Below are positions 51,297-63,405 of a DNA stretch of 64,000 bases, piece after piece. The stretch lies in contig NZ_JAAAML010000001.1 of the NCBI RefSeq assembly GCF_024105735.1, positions 744,001 through 808,000 of the forward strand, written 5' to 3'. This DNA is from Parahoeflea alexandrii. GTDB lineage: Bacteria; Pseudomonadota; Alphaproteobacteria; Rhizobiales; Rhizobiaceae. Both the position numbers and the translations under genes were made by a program. The stretch's first letter is position 1, and each line of letters opens with the position of its first letter. Below the pieces are notes generated by a model that was not told the DNA's origin, ran no database searches, and saw only the letters and a list, made by a program, of their open reading frames with translations.

Positions 51297-53035
51297 GAAA
51301 ACTGGGGATACTCCTTTCCGGAAAAAGGGCAGCCAGCAAGCCGGCGGGCCGAAGCCAGACGCCGCTCGAATTTGATGGTGTGCGCAAGGCACAAGGCGCC
51401 CAGGCGAAGAACCGCATTATCATCGCCATCGCCTGTTTCGGCCTGTTCTACACGGCTATCGGGGCGCGGCTTGTACAATACGGGATGCGGTCCCCGGAAA
51501 CCGTCTCCTCGATATCGCGCGCAGACCAGCTGCTGATCTCGCGGCCGGACCTGCTCGACCGCAATGGCGAGGTGTTGGCCACCGACATTCGCACCGTGTC
51601 GCTGTTTGCCGAGCCCAACAAGATCGTCGACCCGGACGAGGCCATCGAGCTATTGGCCACGGTGCTGCCGGATCTCGACATGCGCGGCATTCACCGCAAA
51701 CTGTCATCGAATTCCCGGTTCCAGTGGTTGCGTCGTCAGCTGACACCGAAGCAGCAGAGCCAGATCCTGGCGCTTGGTATTCCCGGCATCGGATTCCGGC
51801 CGGAAACACGGCGATTCTATCCGGGAGGCCCCACGGCCTCGCATGTTGTCGGTCACGTCAACATCGACAACAAGGGCATCGCCGGCATGGAGAAATATGT
51901 CGACGGACAAGGGCTTGGTGACCTGGCGGCGGCGGGGCTGACGGTCAACGAGGATCTCAAGCCTGTGCGCCTGTCACTCGATCTGAGGGTCCAGCACGTG
52001 CTGCGCGACGAGCTTGCGGCGGCAATGGACCGCTACAAGGCGATTGCGGCGGCAGGGGTGGTGCTCAACGTGAACACCGGCGAAGTCATCGGCATGTCGT
52101 CGCTGCCCGATTATGATCCGAACAACCCGGTCGAAGCGCTGCAGAAGGACCGGCTCAACCGGATGTCGGCGGGCACCTACGAGATGGGCTCGACGTTCAA
52201 GGCCTTCACGACGGCCATGGCGCTCGATTCAGGCCTGGTGAAGATGTCGGATTCATTCGATGCCCGCGGCGCGATCCGCATCGGCGGCTTCACCATCAAG
52301 GATTTCCACGGCAAGAACCGCATCCTCAGCGTGCCGGAGATCTTCATCTATTCGTCCAATATCGGCACTGCCCGGATGGCGGATCTCGTCGGTATCGACG
52401 GCCACAAGGAGTTTCTCACCCGGCTGGGGCTTTTGACCCGGATGCAGACCGAGTTGCCGGAAGTGGCAATGCCGAACCAGCCGGCGGAGTGGAAGAAGAT
52501 CAACTCGATCACGATTTCCTTCGGCCACGGGGTTTCGACCACGCCGCTGCAGACAGCGGTTGCCGCGGCAGCACTGATGAACGGCGGCAAGCTGATCGAA
52601 CCGACCTTCCTGCCGCGTACCGCCGAGCAAGCCGCAACAGTCGCGGTCCCGGTGATCGAGCCCTCGACCAGTCAGAACATGCGCTACCTGATGAAACTCA
52701 ACGCAACCAAGGGATCGGGCGGGTCCGGCTCGCGTGCGGCTGTTGACGGTTTCCGCGTCGGCGGCAAGACCGGCACGGCCGAAAAGGTGGTTGATGGCCG
52801 TTATTCGTCGGCTGTTCGCTTCAATGCCTTCCTTTCTGCCTTCCCGATCGATAATCCGGAGTATGTTGTACTGGTGGTGATCGACGAACCCAAACCGGAA
52901 GAGGGCATGCGTTCGGCCACTGCCGGTCTGAATGCCGCTCCAACGGTTGGCGCAATCATCCGCCGTTCGGCTGCATTTCTGGGTGTCAGGCCGCGTTTTG
53001 GAAATGATATGCAGGCTTTGTCCCTGTCATACTGA
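51293..53035 (+). CDS. ftsI: septal peptidoglycan transpeptidase FtsI (PBP3)
   Basis: A 580-residue bitopic class B penicillin-binding protein that cross-links septal peptidoglycan. One membrane helix near residues 40-60 (IIIAIACFGLFYTAI) is followed by the pedestal domain and the transpeptidase domain. The active-site motifs are SxxK at S300-K303 (GSTFK), SSN at 354-356 (YSSNIGTAR) and KTG at 492-494 (GGKTGTAEK). The ATG overlaps the ftsL stop. murE follows after 78 nt, the largest gap within this part of the cluster. Confidence 0.96.
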   Translation: MRKLGILLSGKRAASKPAGRSQTPLEFDGVRKAQGAQAKNRIIIAIACFGLFYTAIGARLVQYGMRSPETVSSISRADQLLISRPDLLDRNGEVLATDIRTVSLFAEPNKIVDPDEAIELLATVLPDLDMRGIHRKLSSNSRFQWLRRQLTPKQQSQILALGIPGIGFRPETRRFYPGGPTASHVVGHVNIDNKGIAGMEKYVDGQGLGDLAAAGLTVNEDLKPVRLSLDLRVQHVLRDELAAAMDRYKAIAAAGVVLNVNTGEVIGMSSLPDYDPNNPVEALQKDRLNRMSAGTYEMGSTFKAFTTAMALDSGLVKMSDSFDARGAIRIGGFTIKDFHGKNRILSVPEIFIYSSNIGTARMADLVGIDGHKEFLTRLGLLTRMQTELPEVAMPNQPAEWKKINSITISFGHGVSTTPLQTAVAAAALMNGGKLIEPTFLPRTAEQAATVAVPVIEPSTSQNMRYLMKLNATKGSGGSGSRAAVDGFRVGGKTGTAEKVVDGRYSSAVRFNAFLSAFPIDNPEYVVLVVIDEPKPEEGMRSATAGLNAAPTVGAIIRRSAAFLGVRPRFGNDMQALSLSY

Positions 53036-53113
53036 AAACACAAGTGGCGGGCAGGGCGTTTGTTTGTCTCGTATTCCGGGTTCCGCCGCAGCAATGAAAG
53101 ACCATAGCACTTC

Positions 53114-54583
53114 ATGAAACTGTCCGCCCTGATCTCCGCCCTGCCACCCGGATCTGTCGTCGCTTCGCAGACCGCCGATACCGAGCTTCCGGTTACCGGG
53201 CTGACAGCCGACAGCCGCATGGTCGAACCGGGAAACCTGTTCTTTGCGCTGGCGGGCGTGAAGACAGACGGTGCGCGGTTTGCCGTACAGGCTGCCTCCC
53301 GCGGCGCCGTGGCTGTTGTGGCGGGCCTGAGCTCGGAGCTCCCGGATATCGGCGTGCCGGTGCTCAGGGCCGAGGATCCGAGACAGGCGCTGGCGCGGAT
53401 GGCGGCCGCCTTCTTCGGTCCGCAGCCGCGTGTCATGGCGGCGGTGACCGGCACGGCCGGGAAAACCTCGGTCGCCTCCTTCCTGCGGCAGATCTGGGCC
53501 CATGCCGGCGAGCAGGCTGCCATGCTCGGCACCACCGGCGTGACAGCGCCCGGTCGTACCGAATACGGCACGCTGACGACCCCGGACCCGGTGGCGCTGC
53601 ACCGTTTGCTGGCCGAGTTGGCCAGCGAAGGTGTGACCCATGCGGCGATGGAGGCCTCGAGCCACGGGCTCGATCAACGCCGGCTCGACGGTGTGGCACT
53701 GAGCGTTGCCGGCTTCACCAATCTGGGCCGCGATCACATGGACTATCACCCGACCATGGACGACTACATGGCGGCAAAAATGCGCCTGTTCGACACGCTG
53801 CTTCCCAAAGGTGCGCCGGCGGTGATCTTCGCTGACGACCGCTGGTCGCCGAAGGCTGTCGAGGTTGCCGAAAGGGCAGGCGCCCGCGTGCTGACCGTTG
53901 GCCGCAAGGGCGGTTTCCTGAGCCTCAAGCGGGTTGAGCACCTGCGTGACAAGCAGATTGCCGAAGTTCACATGGACGGGCGGATCTTCGAGGTGCACCT
54001 GCCGCTGGCGGGCGATTTCCAGGTTGCCAATGCGCTGGTTGCGGCCGGCATGGCGATTGCCAGCGGCACGTCAGCAGACCAGGCGATGGCGGCGCTGGAC
54101 CATCTGAGCGGGGCATCGGGCCGGCTCGAACTGGTCGGCACGACGTCGAAGGGGGCGCCCGCCTATGTCGATTATGCCCACAAGCCCGAAGCGCTGGAAA
54201 ATGTGCTGGAGGCGGTGCGGCCGTTTACCACCGGCCGGGTGATTGTCGTGTTCGGTTGCGGCGGCGACCGCGACCGCGGCAAGCGGCCGATCATGGGCGA
54301 AATCGCGACGCGACTCGCCGACGTGGTGATCGTCACCGACGACAATCCGCGCTCTGAAGACCCTGCGGCCATCCGCGCCGAGATCATGGCTGCGGCTCAA
54401 GGCGCGACCGAGATCGGCGACCGGGCGGCGGCGATCCGTCAGGCGGTCGGCATGCTCAACGCCGGCGACACGCTGATTGTTGCCGGAAAGGGGCACGAAG
54501 AAGGACAGACCATCGGCGAGAAAGTGCTGCCCTTTTCAGACCATATCGAAATCCGCAAGGCACTGGAGGAACTCAAGGCATGA
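53114..54583 (+). CDS. murE: UDP-MurNAc-L-alanyl-D-glutamate:meso-DAP ligase MurE
   Basis: A 489-residue ATP-dependent ligase that adds the third residue of the stem peptide. The ATP loop is [13 protein letters not shown] near residues 112-124 (alanine where many homologues have asparagine). The substrate-recognition motif DNPRSEDP near residue 413 indicates meso-diaminopimelate rather than lysine. Other family features are [15 protein letters not shown] and [14 protein letters not shown]. It overlaps murF by the ATGA arrangement. The short gap upstream after ftsI carries no recognisable promoter. Confidence 0.96.
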   Translation: MKLSALISALPPGSVVASQTADTELPVTGLTADSRMVEPGNLFFALAGVKTDGARFAVQAASRGAVAVVAGLSSELPDIGVPVLRAEDPRQALARMAAAFFGPQPRVMAAVTGTAGKTSVASFLRQIWAHAGEQAAMLGTTGVTAPGRTEYGTLTTPDPVALHRLLAELASEGVTHAAMEASSHGLDQRRLDGVALSVAGFTNLGRDHMDYHPTMDDYMAAKMRLFDTLLPKGAPAVIFADDRWSPKAVEVAERAGARVLTVGRKGGFLSLKRVEHLRDKQIAEVHMDGRIFEVHLPLAGDFQVANALVAAGMAIASGTSADQAMAALDHLSGASGRLELVGTTSKGAPAYVDYAHKPEALENVLEAVRPFTTGRVIVVFGCGGDRDRGKRPIMGEIATRLADVVIVTDDNPRSEDPAAIRAEIMAAAQGATEIGDRAAAIRQAVGMLNAGDTLIVAGKGHEEGQTIGEKVLPFSDHIEIRKALEELKA

Positions 54584-56013
54584 CCCTGCTGTGGACCGCG
54601 CAAGAGATGATCGAAGCCATGGACGGGCGTCCGGTCGGCGCTGTGCCGGATGGCGTGACGGGCATTTCCATCGACAGCCGGACCGTGGGTGAGGGCGACG
54701 CCTTTTTCGCCATCAAGGGCGACCGTTTTGACGGTCATGATTTCGCCAGTGTGGCGGTGGCCAACGGGGCCAGCCTGCTCGTCGTGTCGGAAGCCAAACT
54801 GCCGGCGCTCGGCCGGCTGACCGCACCGATGATCGTGGTCAAGGATGTTCTGGCCGCGCTCGAAGACCTCGGACGCGCCGCCCGTGAGCGGTCGGAAGCC
54901 AGGATCATCGCGGTGACCGGATCGGTGGGCAAGACTTCCAGCAAGGAGATGCTGCGCCATGCGCTCGAGCCCAGCGGCGCGGTTCACGCGTCTGCGGCGT
55001 CGTTCAACAACCACTGGGGCGTTCCCCTGACACTGGCGCGGATGCCTGCGGACACGGCCTATGGCGTGTTCGAGATCGGCATGAACCATCCCGACGAGAT
55101 CCGTCCGCTGGTCAAGATGGTCAGACCGCATATTGCCATCATCACCACCATTGCCGCGGCGCACCTGGGCAATTTCAAGAACCTGACGGAAATCGCGGCG
55201 GCAAAGTCCGAGATCATGGAAGGCGTGGTGGAAGACGGTCATGTGCTTCTCAATCGCGACAACGAGAAGTATGGCTGGCTGAAAAAGCGCGCCGGAGAAC
55301 TGGGTGTCGGGAACGTTCTGAGTTTCGGGGAAAACGCCAAGGCAGACTACCGGCTGCTCAAATGCAAGCTGTTGCCTGACTGTTCGACAATCACCGCACG
55401 GATCGGACCGGATGAAGTTGCGGTCAAGATCGGCGCGCCCGGACGGCATCAGGTGCAGAACGCGCTGGCGGTGCTTGGAGCGGTGCAGCTTGCGGGCGCA
55501 AACCTGGCCAAGGCGATCCATGCGCTTGCCGGGCTTTCGGCCGAAAAGGGCCGGGGCGCGCGCCACACCCTGAAGATTGACGGCGGCAGCTTCGTGCTGA
55601 TCGATGAAAGCTACAATGCCAACCCGGCTTCGATGCGGGCGGCGCTGGAACTGATGCGCGATTCTCCGGTGCGGCTCAGGGGCCGCCGCATCGCGGTGCT
55701 CGGCGACATGCTTGAGATGGGGCGGTTCTCCGAGCAGGTCCACCGTGACCTGGCCGCGCCGCTGGCCGAAGCCGGCGCCGACCTGGTCTGCCTGGCCGGT
55801 CCGGAAATGCGTGCCCTGCGCGACGAACTGGGCACCAATATCGAGACCGTCTACAGGGAAGAAGCCACGGAACTGGCCGACTATCTCAAGTCGGTCTTGC
55901 GGGATGGCGATGTGGTTATGGTGAAGTCTTCGCTCGGCATCGGCTTCGGCCGTATTGTTAAGGCATTGCTTGACAACTATCCGGTGCTGTCTGACAGCAG
56001 CACTCAAGATTAA
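54580..56013 (+). CDS. murF: UDP-MurNAc-tripeptide D-alanyl-D-alanine ligase MurF
   Basis: A 477-residue ligase that completes the UDP-MurNAc pentapeptide. The N-terminal Mur domain shows [18 protein letters not shown]. The ATP loop is [14 protein letters not shown] near residue 109, followed by [13 protein letters not shown] and [13 protein letters not shown]. The C-terminal domain shows [16 protein letters not shown] and VLGDMLEMG. It starts in the murE stop (ATGA) and is followed by mraY after 20 nt. Confidence 0.96.
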   Translation: MTLLWTAQEMIEAMDGRPVGAVPDGVTGISIDSRTVGEGDAFFAIKGDRFDGHDFASVAVANGASLLVVSEAKLPALGRLTAPMIVVKDVLAALEDLGRAARERSEARIIAVTGSVGKTSSKEMLRHALEPSGAVHASAASFNNHWGVPLTLARMPADTAYGVFEIGMNHPDEIRPLVKMVRPHIAIITTIAAAHLGNFKNLTEIAAAKSEIMEGVVEDGHVLLNRDNEKYGWLKKRAGELGVGNVLSFGENAKADYRLLKCKLLPDCSTITARIGPDEVAVKIGAPGRHQVQNALAVLGAVQLAGANLAKAIHALAGLSAEKGRGARHTLKIDGGSFVLIDESYNANPASMRAALELMRDSPVRLRGRRIAVLGDMLEMGRFSEQVHRDLAAPLAEAGADLVCLAGPEMRALRDELGTNIETVYREEATELADYLKSVLRDGDVVMVKSSLGIGFGRIVKALLDNYPVLSDSSTQD

Positions 56014-56033
56014 ACGGCGCGGGGACCGAACTC

Positions 56034-57137
56034 ATGCTCATCTGGTTGGTGGATCTGGCGGACGAGGTCCAGTTTTTCAATCTTTTCAGGTATATCACCT
56101 TCCGGACCGGCGGGGCGATGTTCACCTCCGCGCTGATCGTGTTCCTGTTCGGACCTCGAATCATAGCTTCGTTGAAAGTGCGTCAGGGCAGGGGGCAGCC
56201 GATCCGGGCGGATGGTCCGCAAACCCATTTCCTGAAAGCCGGGACGCCGACCATGGGCGGGTTGATGATCCTGGCGGGCATCGTCGGCTCCTCGCTTCTG
56301 TGGGCGGATCTTTCGAGCGTCTATGTGGTCACCACGCTGCTGGTGACACTCGGCTTTGGCGCGATCGGTTTTTACGACGACTATCTCAAGGTCACCAAGC
56401 AGAGCGACAAGGGGTTTTCCGGAAAGGCGCGGCTGGGGATCGAGTTCATCATCGCAGGAGCGGCGGTGTTCTTCATCATGCAGGCCTCGATGGCGGCACC
56501 GACTGTCAACGGCTCGACCTTCGGATCCTCGATCGCGTTCCCGTTCTTCAAGGATCTGCTGCTGGACCTGGGCCTGTTTTTCATCGTCTTTGGCGCGTTC
56601 GTGATCGTTGCGGCCGGCAATGCGGTGAACCTGACTGACGGTCTGGACGGGCTGGCAATCGTGCCGGTGATGATCGCCGCCGCCTCCTTCGGCGCCATCG
56701 CCTACCTGGCGGGCAATGCGGTGTTTGCCAACTACCTGCAGATCCATTTCGTCCCCGGCACCGGCGAGCTTGCCGTCATTCTTGGTGCAGTGATCGGCGC
56801 GGGCCTCGGGTTTCTCTGGTTCAATGCGCCGCCGGCGGCGATCTTCATGGGCGACACCGGCTCGCTGGCGCTCGGCGGCCTGATCGGGACTGTCGCGGTC
56901 GCCACCAAGCACGAAATCGTCATGGCGATTATCGGTGGATTGTTCGTCATCGAAGCGCTGTCGGTGATCATTCAGGTGGGCTGGTTCAAGCTCACCGGCA
57001 AGCGGGTGTTCCTGATGGCGCCGATCCACCACCATTTCGAAAAGCTTGGATGGACCGAAAGCCAGGTGGTGGTGCGGTTCTGGATCATCTCGGTCGGGCT
57101 GGCGATGATCGGTCTCGCGACGCTGAAGTTGAGGTGA
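56034..57137 (+). CDS. mraY: phospho-MurNAc-pentapeptide-transferase MraY
   Basis: A 367-residue inner-membrane enzyme with about ten helices that makes lipid I from UDP-MurNAc-pentapeptide and undecaprenyl phosphate. Active-site motifs are visible: [10 protein letters not shown] (the paired aspartates), [13 protein letters not shown] and [11 protein letters not shown]. The substrate loop before the last helix ends with [12 protein letters not shown], a MraY hallmark. Length is within the family norm. It is followed by murD after 3 nt. Confidence 0.97.
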   Translation: MLIWLVDLADEVQFFNLFRYITFRTGGAMFTSALIVFLFGPRIIASLKVRQGRGQPIRADGPQTHFLKAGTPTMGGLMILAGIVGSSLLWADLSSVYVVTTLLVTLGFGAIGFYDDYLKVTKQSDKGFSGKARLGIEFIIAGAAVFFIMQASMAAPTVNGSTFGSSIAFPFFKDLLLDLGLFFIVFGAFVIVAAGNAVNLTDGLDGLAIVPVMIAAASFGAIAYLAGNAVFANYLQIHFVPGTGELAVILGAVIGAGLGFLWFNAPPAAIFMGDTGSLALGGLIGTVAVATKHEIVMAIIGGLFVIEALSVIIQVGWFKLTGKRVFLMAPIHHHFEKLGWTESQVVVRFWIISVGLAMIGLATLKLR

Positions 57138-57140
57138 TCG

Positions 57141-58562
57141 ATGATCCCGGCGTCGACATTTGACGGCAAACGCGTGGCGCTCTTCGGGCTGGGGGGCTCC
57201 GGGCTCGCCACTGCCAGGTCTCTGGCCGCCGGAGGAGCAGATGTTTCGGCATGGGACGACAATCCGGCCCAGGTTGACGCGGCGAGGGCCGCCGGAATTC
57301 CGGTCGTCGATCTGCGCGAGCTTGAGTGGGCGTCGGTTGACACGCTGGTGCTGGCGCCCGGCGTGCCGCTCACCCATCCGAAGCCCCACTGGACGGCGGA
57401 ACTGGCGGGCAGCCATGGCGTCGAGATCATTGGCGATGTCGAGATCTTCGTGCGCGAACGGCGGGCGCATGCGCCGGGAAGTCCATTCATCGCGATTACC
57501 GGAACAAACGGAAAATCCACCACCACGGCGCTGATCGCGCACCTGATCGCCCATAGCGGCCGCGATGCGCAGTTGGGCGGCAATATCGGCACGGCGGTAA
57601 TGACGCTGGCCCCGCCTTCGCCGGAGCGCATCCATGTCATCGAATGCTCCTCCTACCAGATCGATCTGGCGCCATCGCTTGACCCGAGTGCCGGGCTGTT
57701 GCTCAACCTGACGCCGGATCACCTCGACCGGCATGGCACGATGCAGCACTATGCCGACGTCAAGGCGCGGCTGGTGGCGCAGAGCGATGTGGCAATCATC
57801 GGTGTTGACGACGACTGGTGCCGGGGGATCGCAGACAGGCTTGAAGGTCAGCAGCGCCGGGTCGAGCGCGTTTCCAAGGATCATCCCCTGGACGAGGGGT
57901 TGTTTGCGCAAGGCGCACTGATCCGGCTGGCCAGGGCCGGCAAGGTTCATGAACTTGCCGACCTGAGCGGCATCGCCACGCTGCGCGGTGCACACAATGC
58001 CCAAAACGCCGCGGCAGCGATTGCCGCCTGTCTTGCAGTTGGACTGAGCGAGAACGAGATCCGCGCCGGGCTTGCCGTCTTTCCCGGGCTCAAGCATCGG
58101 ATGCAGCCGGTGGCGCAGCGCGGCAAGGTCGTCTTCGTCAATGATTCCAAGGCGACCAATGCGGAAGCTGCCGCTCCGGCTCTGCAAAGCTTCGATCCGA
58201 TCTACTGGATTGCCGGCGGATTGCCGAAAGAGGGTGGCATTGCCGCGCTGGAGCCGTTTTTCCCGCGCATTGCCAAAGCCTATCTGATCGGCGAGGCGGC
58301 GGCCGGGTTTGCGGCCACGATCGGTGCGCATGCGCCCTTTGAGATTTCGGATACGCTGGAGAATGCCGTGGCGGCGGCTGCGCGGGACGCGGCTTCCGAC
58401 ACGGCCGAGATGCCCGCAGTACTGCTGTCGCCGGCCTGTGCCAGCTTCGACCAGTACCGCAACTTCGAGGTGCGGGGCGATGCCTTCGTCAGCCTGGTGT
58501 CAGCGTTGAGTGATACGAAAATGCTCATCGATGTTGAAAACAATGGAGAACGCCATGGTTAG
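57141..58562 (+). CDS. murD: UDP-MurNAc-L-alanine:D-glutamate ligase MurD
   Basis: A 473-residue ligase that adds D-glutamate. It opens with the nucleotide-like motif [16 protein letters not shown], followed by the ATP loop [13 protein letters not shown] near residue 119, [24 protein letters not shown] and the C-terminal [15 protein letters not shown]. The gene overlaps ftsW by 8 nt. It is moderately longer than Escherichia coli MurD owing to loops in the last domain. Confidence 0.96.
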   Translation: MIPASTFDGKRVALFGLGGSGLATARSLAAGGADVSAWDDNPAQVDAARAAGIPVVDLRELEWASVDTLVLAPGVPLTHPKPHWTAELAGSHGVEIIGDVEIFVRERRAHAPGSPFIAITGTNGKSTTTALIAHLIAHSGRDAQLGGNIGTAVMTLAPPSPERIHVIECSSYQIDLAPSLDPSAGLLLNLTPDHLDRHGTMQHYADVKARLVAQSDVAIIGVDDDWCRGIADRLEGQQRRVERVSKDHPLDEGLFAQGALIRLARAGKVHELADLSGIATLRGAHNAQNAAAAIAACLAVGLSENEIRAGLAVFPGLKHRMQPVAQRGKVVFVNDSKATNAEAAAPALQSFDPIYWIAGGLPKEGGIAALEPFFPRIAKAYLIGEAAAGFAATIGAHAPFEISDTLENAVAAAARDAASDTAEMPAVLLSPACASFDQYRNFEVRGDAFVSLVSALSDTKMLIDVENNGERHG

Positions 58563-59709
58563 CCGCGTCGAACGTGGACCGGTCGCGGACTGGTTCTGGA
58601 CCATCGACCGCCTGTTCCTGGCGGCCTTTGTCGGGCTGATGGGCATCGGCCTGATGCTGTCGTTTGCCGCCAGCCCGGCGGTGGCCGAGCGGCTCGGGCT
58701 TGACAGTTTCCATTTCGTCGAACGTCACGGCTTCTTCCTGCTGCCGGCGCTGGCGGTGATGATCGGCGTGTCGTTCATGAGCCCACGGCAGGTGCGCCGG
58801 GTGGCCTTGCTGCTGCTGGTCGGCTCGATCCTGATGATGATCCTGGCACTGTTCTTCGGTGTCGAGATCAAGGGGTCGCGGCGCTGGGTGTCGATCCTGG
58901 GAGTCTCGGTGCAGCCTTCGGAATTCATGAAGCCGGCCTTTGTGGTGATCTGCGCCTGGCTGTTCTCGGAGCGGTCCCGGCATCCCGAAATCCCGGGCAA
59001 CCTGTTCGCCATCATCCTGTTCGGCATCGTTTCCGCATTGCTCGTCGCCCAGCCCGATCTTGGCCAGACCATGCTGACCACCGCCGTGTGGGGCGGCATG
59101 TTCTTCATGGCCGGCATGTCCTGGCTGTGGATCATGCTGCTGGGCGGGCTTGCCATTGCCGGCTTCATCTCCGCCTATTTCATGTTCCCACACGTGGCGG
59201 AACGCATCAACGGCTTTCTCTTCGGCGAAGGCGACAGTTTCCAGGTCGACACGGCGCGTGAAGCCATCATCCGTGGAGACTGGCTGGGCCAGGGGCCCGG
59301 CGAAGGCACGATCAAACGTATCCTGCCCGACAGCCACACCGACTTCGTGTTTTCCGTCGCGGCCGAGGAATTCGGCATTATCTTCTGCATGGTGCTGGTG
59401 GCCCTGTTTGCCTTCGTGGTCGTTCGTGGCCTCATTCGCGCCGGACAGGAACAGGATGACTTTACGCGCCTGGCGGTGGCCGGGCTGTCGCTGCTGATCG
59501 GGTTCCAGTCGTTCATCAACATCGGCGTCAATTTGGAACTGCTTCCGGCAAAGGGCATGACGCTGCCCCTGATCTCCTATGGCGGCTCCTCGATGATCGC
59601 GGTGGCGGTGACCGCCGGCTTCGTGCTGGCGCTGACACGGCGCAGGCCCGAAAGCCGGGCGCAGCCGCGCGGCATCTACCGGCCGGTGGCGAGCGTGGCG
59701 GCGGAATAG
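58555..59709 (+). CDS. ftsW: peptidoglycan polymerase FtsW (SEDS family)
   Basis: A 384-residue inner-membrane protein with about ten helices, the SEDS-family glycosyltransferase that works with FtsI at the septum. Conserved parts are [40 protein letters not shown] and the large periplasmic loop leading to [18 protein letters not shown], then [14 protein letters not shown] near the end. The ATG at 58555 has GGAG about six bases upstream, inside the murD coding end. It overlaps murD by 8 nt and is followed by murG after 4 nt. Confidence 0.95.
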   Translation: MVSRVERGPVADWFWTIDRLFLAAFVGLMGIGLMLSFAASPAVAERLGLDSFHFVERHGFFLLPALAVMIGVSFMSPRQVRRVALLLLVGSILMMILALFFGVEIKGSRRWVSILGVSVQPSEFMKPAFVVICAWLFSERSRHPEIPGNLFAIILFGIVSALLVAQPDLGQTMLTTAVWGGMFFMAGMSWLWIMLLGGLAIAGFISAYFMFPHVAERINGFLFGEGDSFQVDTAREAIIRGDWLGQGPGEGTIKRILPDSHTDFVFSVAAEEFGIIFCMVLVALFAFVVVRGLIRAGQEQDDFTRLAVAGLSLLIGFQSFINIGVNLELLPAKGMTLPLISYGGSSMIAVAVTAGFVLALTRRRPESRAQPRGIYRPVASVAAE

Positions 59710-59713
59710 CATC

Positions 59714-60841
59714 ATGACAAAGACCAAGCTTTTTCTGCTGTCGGCGGGCGGCACCGGCGGGCATCTGTTTCCGGCCGAGGCGCTGGCGCACGAACTGACG
59801 GCGCGCGGGCACAGGGTACACCTGGTCACCGACAGCCGCGCGGAACGGTTCTCCGGCAAGTTTCCCGCCTCCGACATTCACGTCGTGCGTTCGGCCACCA
59901 TCGGCTCGAAGAACCCGCTCAAGGTGATCAAATCGCTGTGGACCCTGTTCAAGGGTGTGCGCGAGGCAGGCGCGCTGATCCGGAAGATCCGGCCCGACGC
60001 GGTGATCGGTTTTGGGGGTTATCCGACCATCCCGCCGCTGCTTGCGGCATCGAATGCCGGGCTGCCGACGATGCTGCATGAGCAGAACGCGGTGATGGGG
60101 CGCGCCAACCGGGCGCTGGCCTCGCGGGTCAAGGCGATTGCCGGCGGCTTCCTGCCCGAAGGCAAGGGCCGCTATGCGGACAAGACGGTGATCACCGGCA
60201 ATCCTGTGCGTCCCGAAGTGATCGCCGCGGCGGCGATCCCCTATGTGCCTTCGGTCGATGGCGAGCCGTTCCGGCTGGTGGTGTTTGGCGGCAGCCAGGG
60301 CGCGCAGTTCTTTTCCGATGCCATCCCGTCGGCCATCGGGCTCTTGCCCGAGCCGCTCAGGGCACGGCTGCAACTCACCCAGCAGGCCCGGCCCGAGGAC
60401 GAGGCGCATGTCAGGGCGCGGCTCGAGGAAATGGGCGTCGAGGCCGAGGTCTCGCCGTTCTTTAACGACATGGCCGCCCGTATTGGCTCAGCACATCTGG
60501 TGATTTCCCGTTCCGGTGCTTCCACCGTTTCCGAGATCGCCGTCATCGGCCGTTCGGCCATTCTCGTGCCTTATCCCTATGCGCTCGATCATGACCAGGC
60601 GGCCAATGCGCAGGCGCTGATGGACAAGGGCGGGGCCAGTGTCGTCAGGCAATCGGACCTGACACCACAGGTTCTCGCGGGCATGCTGGCTGACAGGATG
60701 GAAGATCCCGCCGGTCTGGCGGCCACCGCCGCCGCCGCCCAGGCCACAGGAAAACCCGATGCCGCGCGCTTGCTTGCCAATCTGGCAGAAGCTATTGCGG
60801 AGGGCGTCAGTGTAGATCAATTCAGGAGTCCGCCCGCATGA
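59714..60841 (+). CDS. murG: UDP-GlcNAc:lipid I N-acetylglucosamine transferase MurG
   Basis: A 375-residue membrane-associated GT28 glycosyltransferase that converts lipid I to lipid II. N-terminal loop [19 protein letters not shown] (G-loop 1), then [27 protein letters not shown] and the C-terminal donor-binding segment [14 protein letters not shown]. The final motif [12 protein letters not shown] and [17 protein letters not shown] match the family. It starts 4 nt after ftsW and overlaps murC by the ATGA arrangement. Confidence 0.97.
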   Translation: MTKTKLFLLSAGGTGGHLFPAEALAHELTARGHRVHLVTDSRAERFSGKFPASDIHVVRSATIGSKNPLKVIKSLWTLFKGVREAGALIRKIRPDAVIGFGGYPTIPPLLAASNAGLPTMLHEQNAVMGRANRALASRVKAIAGGFLPEGKGRYADKTVITGNPVRPEVIAAAAIPYVPSVDGEPFRLVVFGGSQGAQFFSDAIPSAIGLLPEPLRARLQLTQQARPEDEAHVRARLEEMGVEAEVSPFFNDMAARIGSAHLVISRSGASTVSEIAVIGRSAILVPYPYALDHDQAANAQALMDKGGASVVRQSDLTPQVLAGMLADRMEDPAGLAATAAAAQATGKPDAARLLANLAEAIAEGVSVDQFRSPPA

Positions 60842-62262
60842 AGATGCCACAAACAATCGGCCTGGTGCATTTCATCGGCATCGGCGGCATCGGCATGAGC
60901 GGCATCGCCGAGGTGCTGAACAATCTTGGCTACAAGGTTCAGGGCTCGGATCAGTCCGAAAGCGCCAATGTGCAGCGGCTCAGGGACAAGGGCATCGAGG
61001 TGCATATCGGCCATTCGGCCGCCAACCTGGGTGATGCCGAAGTGGTGGTGGTTTCGACCGCCATCAAGAAGAACAACCCCGAGCTGATGGCGGCCCGCGA
61101 GCGGTTCCTGCCGGTGGTGCGTCGTGCCGAGATGCTGGCTGAACTGATGCGCTTCCGCAACGCGATCGCGATCGGCGGCACCCACGGCAAGACCACGACC
61201 ACCTCTATGGTTGCAACGCTTCTGGAAGCCGGCGGGCTAGATCCGACCGTGATCAATGGCGGCATCATCAATGCCTACGGCACCAATGCCCGCATGGGCG
61301 AGGGCGAGTGGATGGTGGTGGAGGCCGACGAGAGCGACGGCACCTTCCTCAAGCTGCCCGCCGACATTGCGGTCATCACCAATATCGACCCCGAGCACCT
61401 CGATCATTACGGGACATTTGACGCGGTGCGCGCTGCCTTCCGGCAATTCGTCGAGAACGTGCCGTTCTACGGTTTCGGGGTGATGTGCCTCGATCACCCG
61501 GAAGTGCAGGCGCTGGTCAGCCGCATCGAGGACCGCCGGGTCATCACCTATGGCGAGAACCCGCAATCGGACGTGCGCTATTCCAACCACCGGATGGACG
61601 GTCCGGTTTCGGTCTTCGACGTGGTGATCCACAGCCGCAAGACCGGCAAGACTGTCGAGCTCAGGGACCTCAGGCTGCCAATGCCGGGCAAGCACAATGT
61701 CTCCAATGCAGTTGCCGCGATTGCGGTCGCCAGCGAGCTGGGACTGACGCCGGAACAGATCGCCAAGGGGCTCGGGCAGTTCGGCGGGGTCAAGCGCCGC
61801 TTTACCCATACCGGTACATGGAACGGCGTCGAGGTGTTCGACGACTACGGTCACCATCCGGTCGAGATCAAGGCGGTGCTGTCGGCTGCCCGCGATGCCT
61901 GCCAGGGCCGGGTGATCGCGGTGGCCCAACCGCACCGCTACACCCGGCTTGAAAGCCTGTTTGACGACTTTTCCGCCTGCTTCAATGACGCCAACACAGT
62001 GATCATGGCACCGGTCTATGCGGCTGGCGAGGATCCGATCGAGGGGATTGATTCTGCCCATCTGGTGATGAGCATGAAGGCGGGCGGACACCGCGATGCA
62101 AGGCTGATCGACGGACCCGCGGCGCTGGCGCCGCTGGTTGCCGAGATCGCCCGGCCAGGTGATTATGTCGTCTGCCTCGGGGCCGGCACCATCACGCAAT
62201 GGGCCAACCAGTTGCCCAAGGAACTCAATGCGCTCAAGCCCCAGTCCGGGGGCGACGCATGA
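60838..62262 (+). CDS. murC: UDP-N-acetylmuramate:L-alanine ligase MurC
   Basis: A 474-residue cytosolic ligase that starts the stem peptide with L-alanine. The N-terminal nucleotide-like motif is [17 protein letters not shown], the ATP loop is [15 protein letters not shown] near residues 108-122, followed by [13 protein letters not shown] and [11 protein letters not shown], and [16 protein letters not shown] near the C-terminal domain. It overlaps murG at its start and murB at its end, both by ATGA, so translation is coupled through three genes. Confidence 0.97.
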   Translation: MKMPQTIGLVHFIGIGGIGMSGIAEVLNNLGYKVQGSDQSESANVQRLRDKGIEVHIGHSAANLGDAEVVVVSTAIKKNNPELMAARERFLPVVRRAEMLAELMRFRNAIAIGGTHGKTTTTSMVATLLEAGGLDPTVINGGIINAYGTNARMGEGEWMVVEADESDGTFLKLPADIAVITNIDPEHLDHYGTFDAVRAAFRQFVENVPFYGFGVMCLDHPEVQALVSRIEDRRVITYGENPQSDVRYSNHRMDGPVSVFDVVIHSRKTGKTVELRDLRLPMPGKHNVSNAVAAIAVASELGLTPEQIAKGLGQFGGVKRRFTHTGTWNGVEVFDDYGHHPVEIKAVLSAARDACQGRVIAVAQPHRYTRLESLFDDFSACFNDANTVIMAPVYAAGEDPIEGIDSAHLVMSMKAGGHRDARLIDGPAALAPLVAEIARPGDYVVCLGAGTITQWANQLPKELNALKPQSGGDA

Positions 62263-63236
62263 AGCCGTTGCAGGTCGATGGGGAAAAGCTGCTGGCCTCG
62301 CTCGACGGCAGGCTGGGTGATGTCCGGGGCCGGTTGACCCCGAATGCCGACATGTCGAAGGTAACCTGGTTTCGCACGGGCGGTCCGGCGGAGCTCATGT
62401 TCCAGCCGCTCGACGAGGACGACCTGTCGGCCTTTCTGGCAGCGCTGCCGGAAGACGTCCCGGTCCTGCCGGTCGGCATCGGATCGAACCTTCTGGTCCG
62501 TGACGGCGGCATCCCCGGTGTGGTAATCCGGCTGTCGGCCAAGGGGTTCGGCCGCGCCGAACAGGTGTCGGACACGCGGCTCGCAGCGGGCGCGGTCTGC
62601 CCGGACAAGCATCTGGCGGCGCTGGCGCTCGAGAGCGGGCTTGGCGGATTTCACTTCTATCACGGCATTCCCGGCGCCATCGGCGGCGCGCTTCGGATGA
62701 ATGCCGGGGCCAACGGGGTTGAAACCCGTGAGCGGGTTGTCGAGGTTCACGCCATTGACCGCAAGGGCGTGCGGCATGTGCTGTCGAATGCCGACATGGG
62801 CTATGCCTACCGGCACTCGTCGGCGCCGAAGGACCTGATCTTCACCCGCGCCATCTTCGAAGGCATGCCCGCCGACAGGGACGAGATCCGGGCCGCGATG
62901 GACGCCGTCCAGCATCACCGCGAGACGGTGCAGCCGATCCGCGAAAAGACCGGCGGTTCGACCTTCAAGAACCCGGAAGGCCATTCGGCCTGGAAAGTGA
63001 TCGACGAGGCCGGCTGTCGCGGCCTGACCGTGGGCGGGGCGCAGATGTCGCCGATGCACTGCAATTTCATGATCAACACCGGCACCGCCTCGGGCTACGA
63101 GCTCGAAAATCTCGGCGAGACCGTGCGCGCAAGAGTACTGGAAAACTCCGGCATCCGTCTCGAATGGGAAATCAAGCGGCTCGGCCTGTTCGAGCCGGGG
63201 CAGGTGGTGCAGGAATTTTTGGGGCAGTTGGTATGA
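62259..63236 (+). CDS. murB: UDP-N-acetylenolpyruvoylglucosamine reductase MurB
   Basis: A 325-residue FAD enzyme that reduces UDP-GlcNAc-enolpyruvate to UDP-MurNAc. FAD-binding signatures are [32 protein letters not shown] and [18 protein letters not shown]. The catalytic serine lies in [14 protein letters not shown] and the end shows [11 protein letters not shown]. The ATG overlaps the murC stop (ATGA). It is the last dcw gene in the window; no ddl gene follows directly. Confidence 0.96.
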   Translation: MKPLQVDGEKLLASLDGRLGDVRGRLTPNADMSKVTWFRTGGPAELMFQPLDEDDLSAFLAALPEDVPVLPVGIGSNLLVRDGGIPGVVIRLSAKGFGRAEQVSDTRLAAGAVCPDKHLAALALESGLGGFHFYHGIPGAIGGALRMNAGANGVETRERVVEVHAIDRKGVRHVLSNADMGYAYRHSSAPKDLIFTRAIFEGMPADRDEIRAAMDAVQHHRETVQPIREKTGGSTFKNPEGHSAWKVIDEAGCRGLTVGGAQMSPMHCNFMINTGTASGYELENLGETVRARVLENSGIRLEWEIKRLGLFEPGQVVQEFLGQLV

Positions 63237-63405
63237 GACCGACTTCCTGAAGTGAGGTGGAAGGTCCGGATATGGTCCGGGCTTCCCATCAATTCCAGAT
63301 GCGAATCGCGCACAACAATTCAAATGTTTTTGGTTTGTTCTTGTGCTTAGGTGGTGGGAATGAAACCTGAAGTCATCAGGTTTCGCCTGCCATCGGGAGC
63401 AAGCC